From NCBI GenBank assembly GCA_030684835.1, contig JAUXWZ010000113.1, positions 1-38,331 of the forward strand: a stretch of 38,331 nt of DNA, written 5' to 3'. Under the pieces are notes generated by a model. That model saw only the letters and a list, made by a program, of their open reading frames with translations, was not told the origin of the DNA and made no database searches. This document shows, in pieces, positions 10,209-17,944 of this stretch. Positions within the stretch are counted from its first letter, which is position 1; every line of letters begins with the position of its first letter. The stretch comes from Beijerinckiaceae bacterium. GTDB taxonomy: Bacteria; Pseudomonadota; Alphaproteobacteria; Rhizobiales; Beijerinckiaceae. The position numbers and the translations under genes were made by a program.

Positions 10209-10481
10209 ATGGCGACGAAACCGACAACTGAGGGCAAAGCTGTCTCGGCGCTCCAGAAGCCTGTCACACCCTCCGCGGACCTCGCGCCGATTGTTGGGGC
10301 TGATCCGTTGCCGCGCACGCAAGTGACGAAGAAGGTTTGGGATTATATCAAAGCCAATAACCTTCAGGACGAGAAGGATCGTCGCTCCATCAATGCTGAT
10401 GAGAAGCTTGAGAAGATCTTCGGCAAGAAGCAGGTCACGATGTTCGAAATGACCAAGCTTGTGAACCAGCACCTCAAGTAG
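10209..10481 (+). CDS. SWIB/MDM2 domain protein
   Basis: The small 90-residue protein is almost entirely one SWIB domain, with the characteristic PLPRTQVTKKVWDYIKANNLQDEKDRRSINADEKL and a C-terminal FEMTKLVNQHL helix. The ATG at 10209 follows AAGGAG closely, deciding the start over an upstream in-frame codon at 10164. SWIB domains are best known from eukaryotic chromatin remodellers and also occur as stand-alone proteins in alphaproteobacteria and Chlamydiae (there also fused to topoisomerase). A DNA- or protein-binding role is plausible, but the bacterial function is not established. It stands alone between the helicase and the radical SAM gene. The 223 bases upstream show no gene that I can support. 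Confidence 0.92.
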   Translation: MATKPTTEGKAVSALQKPVTPSADLAPIVGADPLPRTQVTKKVWDYIKANNLQDEKDRRSINADEKLEKIFGKKQVTMFEMTKLVNQHLK

Positions 10482-10555
10482 ATTTTGATCCGGCGTTGCG
10501 GAGCGTTGGCCCCGCGACGCCCCTTTACGTGCGCCCCTCGGCGGCGCCTTGTCGC

Positions 10556-10594
10556 TTGAAAACATTTTTGCTTGCGCTAGAACATTACGTGAAC
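10556..10594 (+). promoter_or_regulatory. LexA-type SOS box overlapping a putative promoter
   Basis: Bases 10580-10594 read GAAC-ATTACGT-GAAC, an exact match to the alphaproteobacterial LexA operator (GAAC-N7-GAAC, equal to GTTC-N7-GTTC on the other strand). A possible -35 TTGAAA (10556-10561) is followed 16 bases later by TAGAAC (10578-10583), so the box would cover the -10. The box ends 25 bases before the radical SAM start codon. No regulator has been shown to bind here; the match and its placement are what the sequence shows. Confidence 0.82.
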
Positions 10595-10619
10595 AAGACT
10601 CATCACGCAAAGTGTTCTC

Positions 10620-11858
10620 ATGGCGCAAGCCGATCTTCAGTCCCGCTTGGCTATTCTCGCCGATGCGGCCAAATATGACGCCTCGTGCGCGTCATCGGGC
10701 TCGACCAAACGCGATTCGCGTTCTGGCGGCATCGGCTCGACGGAGGGGATGGGCATTTGCCACTCCTACGCGCCGGATGGGCGATGCATCTCGTTGCTCA
10801 AGATCCTTCTTACCAACCACTGCATTTATGATTGTCTTTATTGCGTGAACCGCGTGTCCAGCGACACGCCGCGTGCGCGTTTCACGCCCGACGAGGTCGC
10901 CGATCTCACGATGGCGTTTTACAAGCGCAACTATATTGAGGGTCTGTTCCTCTCGTCGGGCATCGTGAAGTCGCCCGATCACACAATGGAGCAATTGATC
11001 CGCGTCGCGCGGCTGCTTCGCGAGACGCATGGTTTTCGCGGCTACATCCATCTCAAGACGATCCCCGAATGTGATCCCGCGCTGACTGCACAGGCGGGGC
11101 TGCTGGCCGACAGACTTTCCGTCAACATCGAATTGCCACGCGAGCAAAGCCTCAAACAATTCGCGCCGCAGAAAAATGTGGCCTCAATTCGCGGCGCGAT
11201 GGCGGGCTTGCGCCTGCGGATCGACGAAGCAAAACATGAGAAGGCGCGCAGTCGCCGCGCGCCTAGTTTTGCGCCTGCGGGACAGAGCACGCAAATGATT
11301 GTCGGCGCCGACGATTCCAACGACGTGGCTATCCTGCGCACATCTTCCACGCTTTACGGCAGTTACGATCTGAAGCGCGTTTATTATTCGGCTTTCAGCC
11401 CCATCCCGGGCGCAGGGGCAAAGCTGCCGCCGGTGAAGCCGCCGCTCATGCGCGAGCATCGGCTGTATCAAGCCGATTGGCTCTATCGCTTCTATGGTTT
11501 TTCCGTGGATGAAATTGCGCAAGGCGCGCGCGACAATGCCGGCATGCTGCCGCTCGACATGGACCCCAAGCTTGCCTGGGCGCTCGTCAATCGGGCCTTG
11601 TTTCCGCTGGATGTGAACACGGCGAGCCGCGAGGAGCTTCTGCGTGTGCCGGGGCTCGGCGTGAAGAGCGTCAACGAGATCGTTCGTCTGCGCCGTTTGC
11701 AGCGTTTGCGCATCGCCGATGTGACGCGGCTCGCCCGATCACGCGCGAGTTTTCGCCCGTTCATCTTCACTACGGACTGGAGTCCAAACGCCGCGCTTGA
11801 CGCCACGCACCTGGGCGAGCGGCTGCGCGCTAAGCCGCAGCAGTTGAGCCTATTCTGA
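10620..11858 (+). CDS. Putative DNA modification/repair radical SAM protein (TIGR03916-like)
   Basis: The 412-residue protein carries the radical SAM cysteine triad CIYDCLYC (Cys68, Cys72, Cys75) for a 4Fe-4S cluster. It is preceded by a conserved GMGICHSYAPDGRCISLLKILLTN block, the hallmark of the family named putative DNA modification/repair radical SAM protein. A helix-hairpin-helix element near residues 323-352 (NTASREELLRVPGLGVKSV) suggests DNA binding. The last residues, QLSLF (408-412), fit the sliding-clamp-binding pentapeptide. The stop overlaps the start of the next gene by one base (TGATG), so the two are translationally coupled. The substrate of this family is not known to me. The LexA-type box upstream argues for DNA-damage induction. 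Confidence 0.93.
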   Translation: MAQADLQSRLAILADAAKYDASCASSGSTKRDSRSGGIGSTEGMGICHSYAPDGRCISLLKILLTNHCIYDCLYCVNRVSSDTPRARFTPDEVADLTMAFYKRNYIEGLFLSSGIVKSPDHTMEQLIRVARLLRETHGFRGYIHLKTIPECDPALTAQAGLLADRLSVNIELPREQSLKQFAPQKNVASIRGAMAGLRLRIDEAKHEKARSRRAPSFAPAGQSTQMIVGADDSNDVAILRTSSTLYGSYDLKRVYYSAFSPIPGAGAKLPPVKPPLMREHRLYQADWLYRFYGFSVDEIAQGARDNAGMLPLDMDPKLAWALVNRALFPLDVNTASREELLRVPGLGVKSVNEIVRLRRLQRLRIADVTRLARSRASFRPFIFTTDWSPNAALDATHLGERLRAKPQQLSLF

Positions 11859-13318
11859 TGCGCGTTGCCTCCCTTGGAATCGAGGCCGATTTCGAAGGCT
11901 GGCGCACCGCGGCGCGCGAATTTCTTTCGCAAGGCGTGACTCCGGAAAATATTGCTTGGCGTGTGGGAAACGTGCGCGACCTGTTTGCCGATGTATCTGC
12001 GGAGCGCGAGCCGCCGCCATTCGACAAGTCCATCGACGCAGCGCCCATGCGTGTGCCGCGCGATTTTCTTGGCCTCGCCGAACTCGTCGTTTGCCATGCC
12101 GACGAAGGTCGTTTCGCGTTGCTGTACCGGCTGCTGTGGCGGCTTCGTGAAGATCACGATCTGCTTGCGCGCACCACCGATGATGATGTTTTCCGCGCTC
12201 GAGCGATGGCCAAGACCATTCGTCGCGAACGCCATAAGATGGAGGCATTCGTTCGTTTTCGCGAAATCGCGGACGAAGACGGGGCGCTTTTCGTTGCCTG
12301 GTTTGAGCCTGAGCATCACATCGTTGAAATCACGGCGCCCTTTTTCGCGCGACGTTTCGCGTCCATGCGCTGGTCTATCCTGACGCCGCTTGTAAGCGCG
12401 CACTGGAATACGAGGGACCTCGTTTTCGGCCCCGGCGCCTCCAAGGCTGACGTGCCCGGGGCCGATCACTTCGAGGATCACTGGCGCACCTATTACGCCA
12501 GCATCTTCAATCCTGCGCGGCTCAAGATAGGCGCGATGAAAAGCGAAATGCCGGTGCGCTACTGGAAGAACCTACCCGAGAGTACGATCATCGGGCCGCT
12601 CATCCGCGAGGCTTCCCGGCGAGAGGCGGACATGATCGGCGCGCAGCCCACGCCGGAACCGCGCCGCTCCCAGATCATTCTCGACAGAATGAAGAAAACC
12701 GCCGACGTAAAATCGTCCGCTGCTGCTGTTTCTGGCCACAACGCGCTTGGCGCCCTTCGCGCGGAAGCGGCGGGCTGCCGCCGGTGTCCCTTGTGGGAGA
12801 ACGCGACGCAGACCGTGTTTGGCGAAGGGGCGGCCCAGGCTGACTTCATGTTCGTGGGCGAACAGCCAGGCGATCAGGAGGATCTGGCGGGCCGCGCGTT
12901 CGTCGGCCCTGCCGGCAAGGTGTTCGACCAGGCGCTGGCGGAGGCGGGCATTGATCGCGGGCGCGCTTACGTCACGAATGCAGTGAAGCATTTTAAGTTC
13001 GAGCCGCGCGGCAAGCGACGTCTGCACAAGGCGCCCAACGCGGGCGAAATCACCGCCTGCCGGTGGTGGCTTGAACAGGAATTTGATCTGGTGCGACCAA
13101 AACTTGTTGTGGCGTTGGGCGCGACCGCGCTTTTCAGCCTTACGGGCTTACGCGGCGGCCTCCTGAAAATGCGCGGCTCGCGGGTGGCTTCGCAGCGGGC
13201 AGGCGAGGTATTTGTCACCGTCCACCCGTCGTCGATCCTGCGCTCGGGCGACGAACGCGAAGCCGCCTATGCCGCCTTCGTGCAGGATCTCCGTAAGGCG
13301 GCGCAGCTCGCCGCCTAA
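11858..13318 (+). CDS. Fusion of DUF4130 domain and UdgX family uracil-DNA binding domain
   Basis: The 486-residue protein has two parts. Residues 1 to about 260 match the DUF4130/TIGR03915 probable DNA metabolism domain (LYRLLWRLREDHDLL, MAKTIRRERHKMEAF, YWKNLPESTII). Residues of about 295-486 are a UdgX-type member of the uracil-DNA glycosylase superfamily: Cys307 and Cys310 (CRRC), GEQPGDQED at 334-342, a KRRLHKAP loop with His390, Cys401 and HPSSILR at 456-462. In characterised UdgX the loop histidine attacks C1' after uracil release and leaves the protein covalently bound to the abasic site. His390 aligns by motif with that residue. It is coupled to the radical SAM gene by a one-base overlap and should share its LexA-type control. 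Confidence 0.94.
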   Translation: MRVASLGIEADFEGWRTAAREFLSQGVTPENIAWRVGNVRDLFADVSAEREPPPFDKSIDAAPMRVPRDFLGLAELVVCHADEGRFALLYRLLWRLREDHDLLARTTDDDVFRARAMAKTIRRERHKMEAFVRFREIADEDGALFVAWFEPEHHIVEITAPFFARRFASMRWSILTPLVSAHWNTRDLVFGPGASKADVPGADHFEDHWRTYYASIFNPARLKIGAMKSEMPVRYWKNLPESTIIGPLIREASRREADMIGAQPTPEPRRSQIILDRMKKTADVKSSAAAVSGHNALGALRAEAAGCRRCPLWENATQTVFGEGAAQADFMFVGEQPGDQEDLAGRAFVGPAGKVFDQALAEAGIDRGRAYVTNAVKHFKFEPRGKRRLHKAPNAGEITACRWWLEQEFDLVRPKLVVALGATALFSLTGLRGGLLKMRGSRVASQRAGEVFVTVHPSSILRSGDEREAAYAAFVQDLRKAAQLAA

Positions 13319-13329
13319 GTGGGATCGCT

Positions 13330-14352
13330 TCAGTCGCTGATGGCCTTGCGCGTCTTTTCGACGATGTCGGCAGGTGTTGCAAAAATCTGCCCGACCTTCT
13401 TTTGCAAATCTTCCCCTGACACCGGGTTGGCGTCGACCTGCATCTTCTTCGCCTCGCCTATGAGGTCCGGGTCCTTCATCGCGGCCATGAAGGCGGTGCG
13501 CAGTGCGGCCACGCGGTCGGCGGGGGTTTCCATCGCCACCACATATGGCCGACTGAACGCCGTCTGACTGTAATAGAGATCGAGAATCTGGCGCTGCTCT
13601 TGCGTCTTGGCGAAACTGCGCGCGAGCGGCACGCCCATCTTGTTGAGTTCGGGCGAGCCTTGCGCGTCTTCCTGCACGAGGGGTTTGATGCGTCCTTCGG
13701 CGAATTCCTGCTTGTAGAGACTTGTCACGCTGGACCACGTTTGCCCGCAGCCGCCCTGAAGTTCGTTGCGCTGGATGGCGAGATTGATCTCGCGCGTTCC
13801 GGGATAGCCTGCGACGATCTTGAATTTTGCGCCGAGCACGTTGCGCAGCATGAGGGGGAAGTCGCGCGTCGAGGCGCCGCTTGCGCTCCCACCGACGACC
13901 ATTTCCGTGTCGGCGAGATCCTCGAACGTCTTCACCGGCGCGTCGCCGCGCACAAGACAAACGTAATAATCGGTGTTCGCACTGCCGATGTAATGGAATT
14001 TGGTGGGGTGATGCGTGGCGCGCCTCGTGGCTGTGAACAGGGGCTCCACGACCGTGCCCATGAAGATCGCCCCGATCGCCGTGCCATCCTTGGGCGCGAC
14101 ATTGGCGATGTGGGCGGCTGCGACATTGCCGCCAGCGCCGGGCATGTTGGACACGACCAGCGTCGGATTGCCGGGCAAATGCTTGCCCATGTGCCGGGAC
14201 AGAAGCCGGCCGTAAAGATCATAGCCGCCGCCCGCCGACGAACCGACGATGATGGCGATTTGCCGGCCCTTGTAGAAGGAGGCCACGTCCTGAGCCTGTG
14301 CGCCGCCAATTCCGGCCACGAGCGCCATTCCAACCAATCTCGCCACACGCAT
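13330..14352 (-). CDS. Bug/TctC-type periplasmic substrate-binding protein (tripartite tricarboxylate transporter family)
   Basis: The 340-residue protein begins with a Sec signal peptide ending near AQA-QD (residue 21). It then shows the Bug/TctC pattern: GRQIAIIVGSSAGGGYDLYGRLL, and the NMPGAGGNVAAAHIANVAPKDGTAIG segment typical of these receptors. It should bind a carboxylate or similar organic anion in the periplasm. The ATG at 14352 is preceded by GGAGGGAG, which decides the start over the long upstream open frame. No TctA or TctB membrane component lies within the window, so it is an orphan receptor; a sensing role is as likely as a transport role. It ends 11 bases from the convergent UdgX gene. 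The ligand cannot be read from the sequence. Confidence 0.88.
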   Translation of the reverse strand: MRVARLVGMALVAGIGGAQAQDVASFYKGRQIAIIVGSSAGGGYDLYGRLLSRHMGKHLPGNPTLVVSNMPGAGGNVAAAHIANVAPKDGTAIGAIFMGTVVEPLFTATRRATHHPTKFHYIGSANTDYYVCLVRGDAPVKTFEDLADTEMVVGGSASGASTRDFPLMLRNVLGAKFKIVAGYPGTREINLAIQRNELQGGCGQTWSSVTSLYKQEFAEGRIKPLVQEDAQGSPELNKMGVPLARSFAKTQEQRQILDLYYSQTAFSRPYVVAMETPADRVAALRTAFMAAMKDPDLIGEAKKMQVDANPVSGEDLQKKVGQIFATPADIVEKTRKAISD

Positions 14353-14443
14353 GATCGTCTCCCTCCGCTGCCGGACTGCGCCGCTTTCGCGCAGGTATCG
14401 GCCATTCGGCGTGTGAGTGCAACATCGCGCACCGCCAGTTGCG

Positions 14444-14489
14444 TTGACGATCTTGCGCGAACGCTCGTATCCAAACGCTCGTATCCAAA
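14444..14489 (+). repeat. Two tandem 14-bp direct repeats in a divergent intergenic region
   Basis: The unit ACGCTCGTATCCAA occurs at 14461-14474 and again, without a spacer, at 14475-14488. The repeats lie in the 207-base gap between the divergent binding-protein and dioxygenase genes. A possible -35 TTGACG (14444-14449) lies just upstream, with TATCCA (14468-14473) inside the first repeat. A regulator-binding site is possible; this is inference. Confidence 0.5.
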
Positions 14490-14559
14490 CACTCTTGGCG
14501 CAAGGGCTCTCCCTCTGTAGGGTGCGGTCAGATAGCACAACCTAAAAATGGGGAGACAT

Positions 14560-15387
14560 ATGGCCTTGTCCGTTAAGCCGCTCGATGCGCCGCTCGGAGC
14601 GGAAATCGTCGGTCTCGACGTCCGCAATATCACCCCGGAAGCGCAGCAGGCGTTGCATCAGGCCCTGCTCGATCATCACCTTCTGGTCATCCGCAACCAG
14701 CCGACCGCCGATGCCGATCTCGTAGAGCTCGGCAAATCGTTTGGCCCCATTGTGAAGGCGCGGCTTGTGTCGCCGCTCACGGGCCGCGACGACATCATGG
14801 TCATTTCCAACATCCGCGAAGACGGCAAGCCGGTCGGTCAATTGCCGGATGGAGAGATGGCGTTTCATATCGACCAGATTTACCGTCAGACACCCTGCAA
14901 GGGGGCAGCGCTGCACGCTGTCGAAATTCCTGCTGCAGGCGGCGATACGATGTTCTCGAACAACGTTCGCGCCTACGAGTCGCTTCCCGACGCCATGAAG
15001 AAGCAACTTGAGGGCCTGATGGCGACGCATTCGTTCCAGTATGGCGAGACGCTCAAGGAAAATCGCGTCGATTCACCCGAGCGGCCCCAATACACGCACC
15101 CGCTGGTGCGCCGCATTCCGGAAAACAACAAGCGTGCGCTCGCGCTCTGCCGACTGATGACGGATCGCATCGAAGGTCTTCCCGAAGATCAGAGCCGCGC
15201 GCTTATCGAGGAATTGTGCGACCGCATCGAGGATCGCGGTAACATCTACAGCCATGAATGGCGGGTCGGCGATATTCTCATCTGGGATAATCGCTGCACA
15301 AGCCATGCGCGAACGGATTTCGCGACGACCGAGCGGCGGCTAATGAAGCGCGTGACGATCGGCGACACACAGGCGCCCATGGCATGA
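14560..15387 (+). CDS. TauD/TfdA family Fe(II)/2-oxoglutarate-dependent dioxygenase
   Basis: The 275-residue protein has the HxD facial triad His103-Asp105 (AFHIDQIY) and the distal His249 (TSHARTDF). Arginines at about 260-264 (ERRLMKRV) would hold the 2-oxoglutarate carboxylate. This is the arrangement of taurine/2,4-D/sulfonate dioxygenases, which hydroxylate the substrate with succinate and CO2 as by-products. The start at ATG 14560 uses a GGGGAG site that lies inside a longer frame beginning at 14548, so I prefer the internal ATG. The substrate is unknown. It is divergent from an organic-anion receptor, and the two may serve the same compound. A two-component system follows 204 bases downstream; the gap holds no convincing gene. 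Confidence 0.9.
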   Translation: MALSVKPLDAPLGAEIVGLDVRNITPEAQQALHQALLDHHLLVIRNQPTADADLVELGKSFGPIVKARLVSPLTGRDDIMVISNIREDGKPVGQLPDGEMAFHIDQIYRQTPCKGAALHAVEIPAAGGDTMFSNNVRAYESLPDAMKKQLEGLMATHSFQYGETLKENRVDSPERPQYTHPLVRRIPENNKRALALCRLMTDRIEGLPEDQSRALIEELCDRIEDRGNIYSHEWRVGDILIWDNRCTSHARTDFATTERRLMKRVTIGDTQAPMA

Positions 15388-15591
15388 TTCACGCGTGGCT
15401 GCCCGGCTGCGGGACCGAGGCCGTTTCGTGAGAGCATGGCTCGACGTTGACGCGTCGGCGGGGCTCAATGGTGCGCGATGGCCAAATCATGCAGTGCGGG
15501 GTGAAGCCGTGGGGCGAAAAGGCGCCTGCAAGCGACAAGAGCCAGGCAAACTGAATATGCTCGTCCGCATTCGAGTGGGGCGGTAACGGGC

Positions 15592-17265
15592 ATGGTGCTC
15601 AGGTTGCTCCCCGGGTCCATGTTCACGTGGGCCCCTGTGCGCTTCATCATCTATGTCGCGCTTTACGTTACGCTGGAGTGGTTGAGCGACCTTCGCGCGC
15701 CCAGCGGCATGCCGATCACTGCATGGAGCCCCGGCCTCGGCGTATTGTTCGCCGCGATGATCCGGGGCGATGGCGTTGCTGCGCTCGCGCTCTTCGCGGG
15801 TGCGTTCTTCACGGAAAACTTTTTGTCGGACGCTCATCTGGGCTGGGCGACATCATTTCTCGTGGCGGGCATCATCGCCTCTGTCTATGCGATGGTGGCG
15901 TCGTTCGCACGCGCGATGGACCTCGACCCGCGCACGGAGCGCGTGCACGACGTCGCTCTCTTATTGAGCGCCGCGCTTGGCGGGGCCTTGTTGGCTGGCG
16001 TCTTGATCTCGTTTTTGCTTACCGGCGTCGGCTTCCTGCCTGCCGGACAAGAGGCGCGGGTGACGATGCCGCTTCTGGTGGGAGACATGATCGGGGTCGC
16101 CGTCATCGCGCCCCTCGTGCTTCGCGCCGGGCAGGCGCGAGTGCGCGCCGAAATCGCCACACGCTCCTTTATCGTGGGTGTCGCGGCCGCCTCTCTCGTA
16201 GCTGGCGGCGTGATCTGGGTCATGTTGCAGGACCCCGCGCAATACACCACTGAACTCTTCTACGTTCTGTTTGTGCCGGTGGTCTTCGTCGCGCTGCGCA
16301 ACGGACTTGACGGGGTCTGCATGACGCTAGCCGCCACGCAGATGACGCTGATCGGAGGGCTCGATTTCCTGGGCTATGGCTCTGAGGCCTATTCACAATA
16401 TCAGACGTTGATGGGCCTTCTCACCGGCACGGGGCTTCTAGCCGGAGCGGTTTCCAGCGAGCGCGACGCCGCAAGCCGCGACGCACGGGCCGCGCGCGCG
16501 CGCCTGAAGGAGAAAGAATCAGAGGCCGCGCGCGCTGATCGCTTTCAGTCCGTCACGGGGCTCGCCTCGGCGCTAGCGCACGAAATCAATCAGCCGATGA
16601 CCGCCGCCCGGGCGTACGCCCGCACTGCCCAAGTGCTCGCCGAACAGGAGGCGCCCGATCTTGCGCGGGTGCGTGACTATGTTGGCCGCAGCATCGAGCA
16701 GATCGATGGCGCGGCGGCAATCCTCAAAGGAATGAGGGAGTTCATTCGTCGCGGCGACTCGGGCCGCAGTTTCGTGCGTCCATCCGACATTCTCAGCGAC
16801 GCCCTGCTGCTCGTGCGCCCGCTCGCCGCACAGAGCCGCATTCGCCTGCTGAGTGAGCCCGAGGCCGCGGAACCGATCTATTGCGACCGGGTCCAAATTC
16901 AGCAAGTGCTTGTGAACTTGATACGCAACGCACTCGACGCCATTTCAAGCTCTGGTCAAGATGACGGGGTTGTCGCCATATCGATCCGTCCGGCGGGAAG
17001 GGGCCGGGTCGAATTTGCGGTGCGCGACAATGGTCCCGGCGTCGAAACAGATTTTGCGGCCAAAGTGTTCGAGCCGCTGGCGACCACCAAACCCTCGGGG
17101 CTGGGTTTGGGACTCGCCATCAGTTCGGACATCGTGGCGGCGCACGAGGGCCGGCTTTGGCTGGAAAGCGCGAAGGCCGGCACGACTGAGTTCAGGTTCT
17201 GGCTCCCATCCGCTTCGGCGGACGAAGGGAACGCATTGGAGGGAATACACAGTGGGCAGCCCTAG
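15592..17265 (+). CDS. Membrane sensor histidine kinase with MASE1-like N-terminus
   Basis: The 557-residue protein has a hydrophobic N-terminal half (about residues 14-285) with around eight membrane segments. It includes AWSPGLGVLFAAMIRGDGVAAL, which resembles the MASE1 integral-membrane sensor domain. A short linker leads to a HisKA domain with the phospho-acceptor His330 (ALAHEINQPMTAAR). The ATPase domain has the N-box VLVNLIRNALDAI (439-451), G1 DNGPGVE (479-485) and G2 GLGLGLAI (503-510). There is no PAS domain or haem site, so it is not a canonical FixL even though its partner is FixJ-like. The ATG at 15592 is used; an ATG at 15619 is possible. Its end overlaps the regulator gene by 14 bases. 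The stimulus is unknown. Confidence 0.92.
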   Translation: MVLRLLPGSMFTWAPVRFIIYVALYVTLEWLSDLRAPSGMPITAWSPGLGVLFAAMIRGDGVAALALFAGAFFTENFLSDAHLGWATSFLVAGIIASVYAMVASFARAMDLDPRTERVHDVALLLSAALGGALLAGVLISFLLTGVGFLPAGQEARVTMPLLVGDMIGVAVIAPLVLRAGQARVRAEIATRSFIVGVAAASLVAGGVIWVMLQDPAQYTTELFYVLFVPVVFVALRNGLDGVCMTLAATQMTLIGGLDFLGYGSEAYSQYQTLMGLLTGTGLLAGAVSSERDAASRDARAARARLKEKESEAARADRFQSVTGLASALAHEINQPMTAARAYARTAQVLAEQEAPDLARVRDYVGRSIEQIDGAAAILKGMREFIRRGDSGRSFVRPSDILSDALLLVRPLAAQSRIRLLSEPEAAEPIYCDRVQIQQVLVNLIRNALDAISSSGQDDGVVAISIRPAGRGRVEFAVRDNGPGVETDFAAKVFEPLATTKPSGLGLGLAISSDIVAAHEGRLWLESAKAGTTEFRFWLPSASADEGNALEGIHSGQP

Positions 17266-17866
17266 GATTGCAGTAATCGACGATCAGGAAACCGTGCGCA
17301 CCGCGCTGGGCGCCATGCTCGGCGTCTATGGATACACGGTCGATCTCTACGATAGCGCTCTGGCTTATCTGAGCGCGACAGCCTCCGGCGACGCGGGTTG
17401 TGTCATCTCTGACGTGCGGATGCCTGGGATGGATGGCATCGAGCTCGTGCGGGAGGTGCAGAAACGCAAGTTGGATGTGCCAATCATTCTCATCTCGGGC
17501 CATGCAGATGTGCCCATGGCGGTGGCGGGCCTTAAGGCCGGAGCGCAGGATTTCATCGAGAAGCCGGTCGATGACGTCAAACTGGTCGCCGCCATCAATC
17601 GCGCCATCGCTGGCAAATTCGAGCGGCAGGTCGCGACGCAGGCCGCCCGCGAGGCGGAGCAGCGATTTGAGCGCCTGACGCCACGCGAGATGGAGGTTTT
17701 TGATCTGGTGGCGCAAGGCATGACGAGTCAGGCAATCGCCAACAAGCTCGGCATCTCGGGCCGTACGGTTGAAAGCTATCGCGCGCAGATCATGGAAAAA
17801 CTGCAAATGGACTCGGTCGCCTCGATCGTACGGCTCGCGGTCCGGCTCAACCGCGTGACGCCCTGA
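17252..17866 (+). CDS. FixJ-like response regulator (receiver + LuxR-type HTH)
   Basis: The 204-residue protein starts at GTG 17252 behind GGAGGG and overlaps the kinase gene by 14 bases. The receiver domain shows acidic Asp10 and Asp11, phospho-acceptor Asp54 (SDVRMPGMDG) and Lys104 (EKPVDD), the same spacing as in FixJ. The C-terminal domain is a GerE/LuxR helix-turn-helix (LTPREMEVFDLVAQGMTSQAIANKLGIS, then RTVESYRAQIMEKL). It should activate transcription when phosphorylated by the adjacent kinase. The neighbouring dioxygenase gene is a possible target, but no binding-site evidence ties them together. The FixJ symbol is not assigned, because no fixK or nitrogen-fixation gene is nearby. 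Confidence 0.93.
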   Translation: MGSPRIAVIDDQETVRTALGAMLGVYGYTVDLYDSALAYLSATASGDAGCVISDVRMPGMDGIELVREVQKRKLDVPIILISGHADVPMAVAGLKAGAQDFIEKPVDDVKLVAAINRAIAGKFERQVATQAAREAEQRFERLTPREMEVFDLVAQGMTSQAIANKLGISGRTVESYRAQIMEKLQMDSVASIVRLAVRLNRVTP

Positions 17867-17908
17867 TCAAGCCGCGCATGCTTTTTTTGCACTTTGGCCC
17901 CTCCGCTC

Positions 17909-17937
17909 TTCCGCCGGGGCGAATGAAGCCCTATATT
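17909..17937 (+). promoter_or_regulatory. Putative tmRNA promoter
   Basis: TATATT at 17932-17937 is a good -10 element and would start transcription near 17944, the position where the folded acceptor piece begins. The -35 (TTCCGC, 17909-17914) matches weakly with a 17-base spacing. Confidence 0.45.
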
Positions 17938-17944
17938 GATCGTG

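Noticed and set aside
13600..14520. 306-residue plus-strand open frame opposite the binding-protein gene
   Set aside because: It has no recognisable motif, and the opposite strand encodes a complete signal-peptide-bearing receptor.
15395..15586. 63-residue plus-strand open frame in the gap before the histidine kinase
   Set aside because: It has no family match or ribosome site; the gap more likely holds the promoter of the two-component genes.
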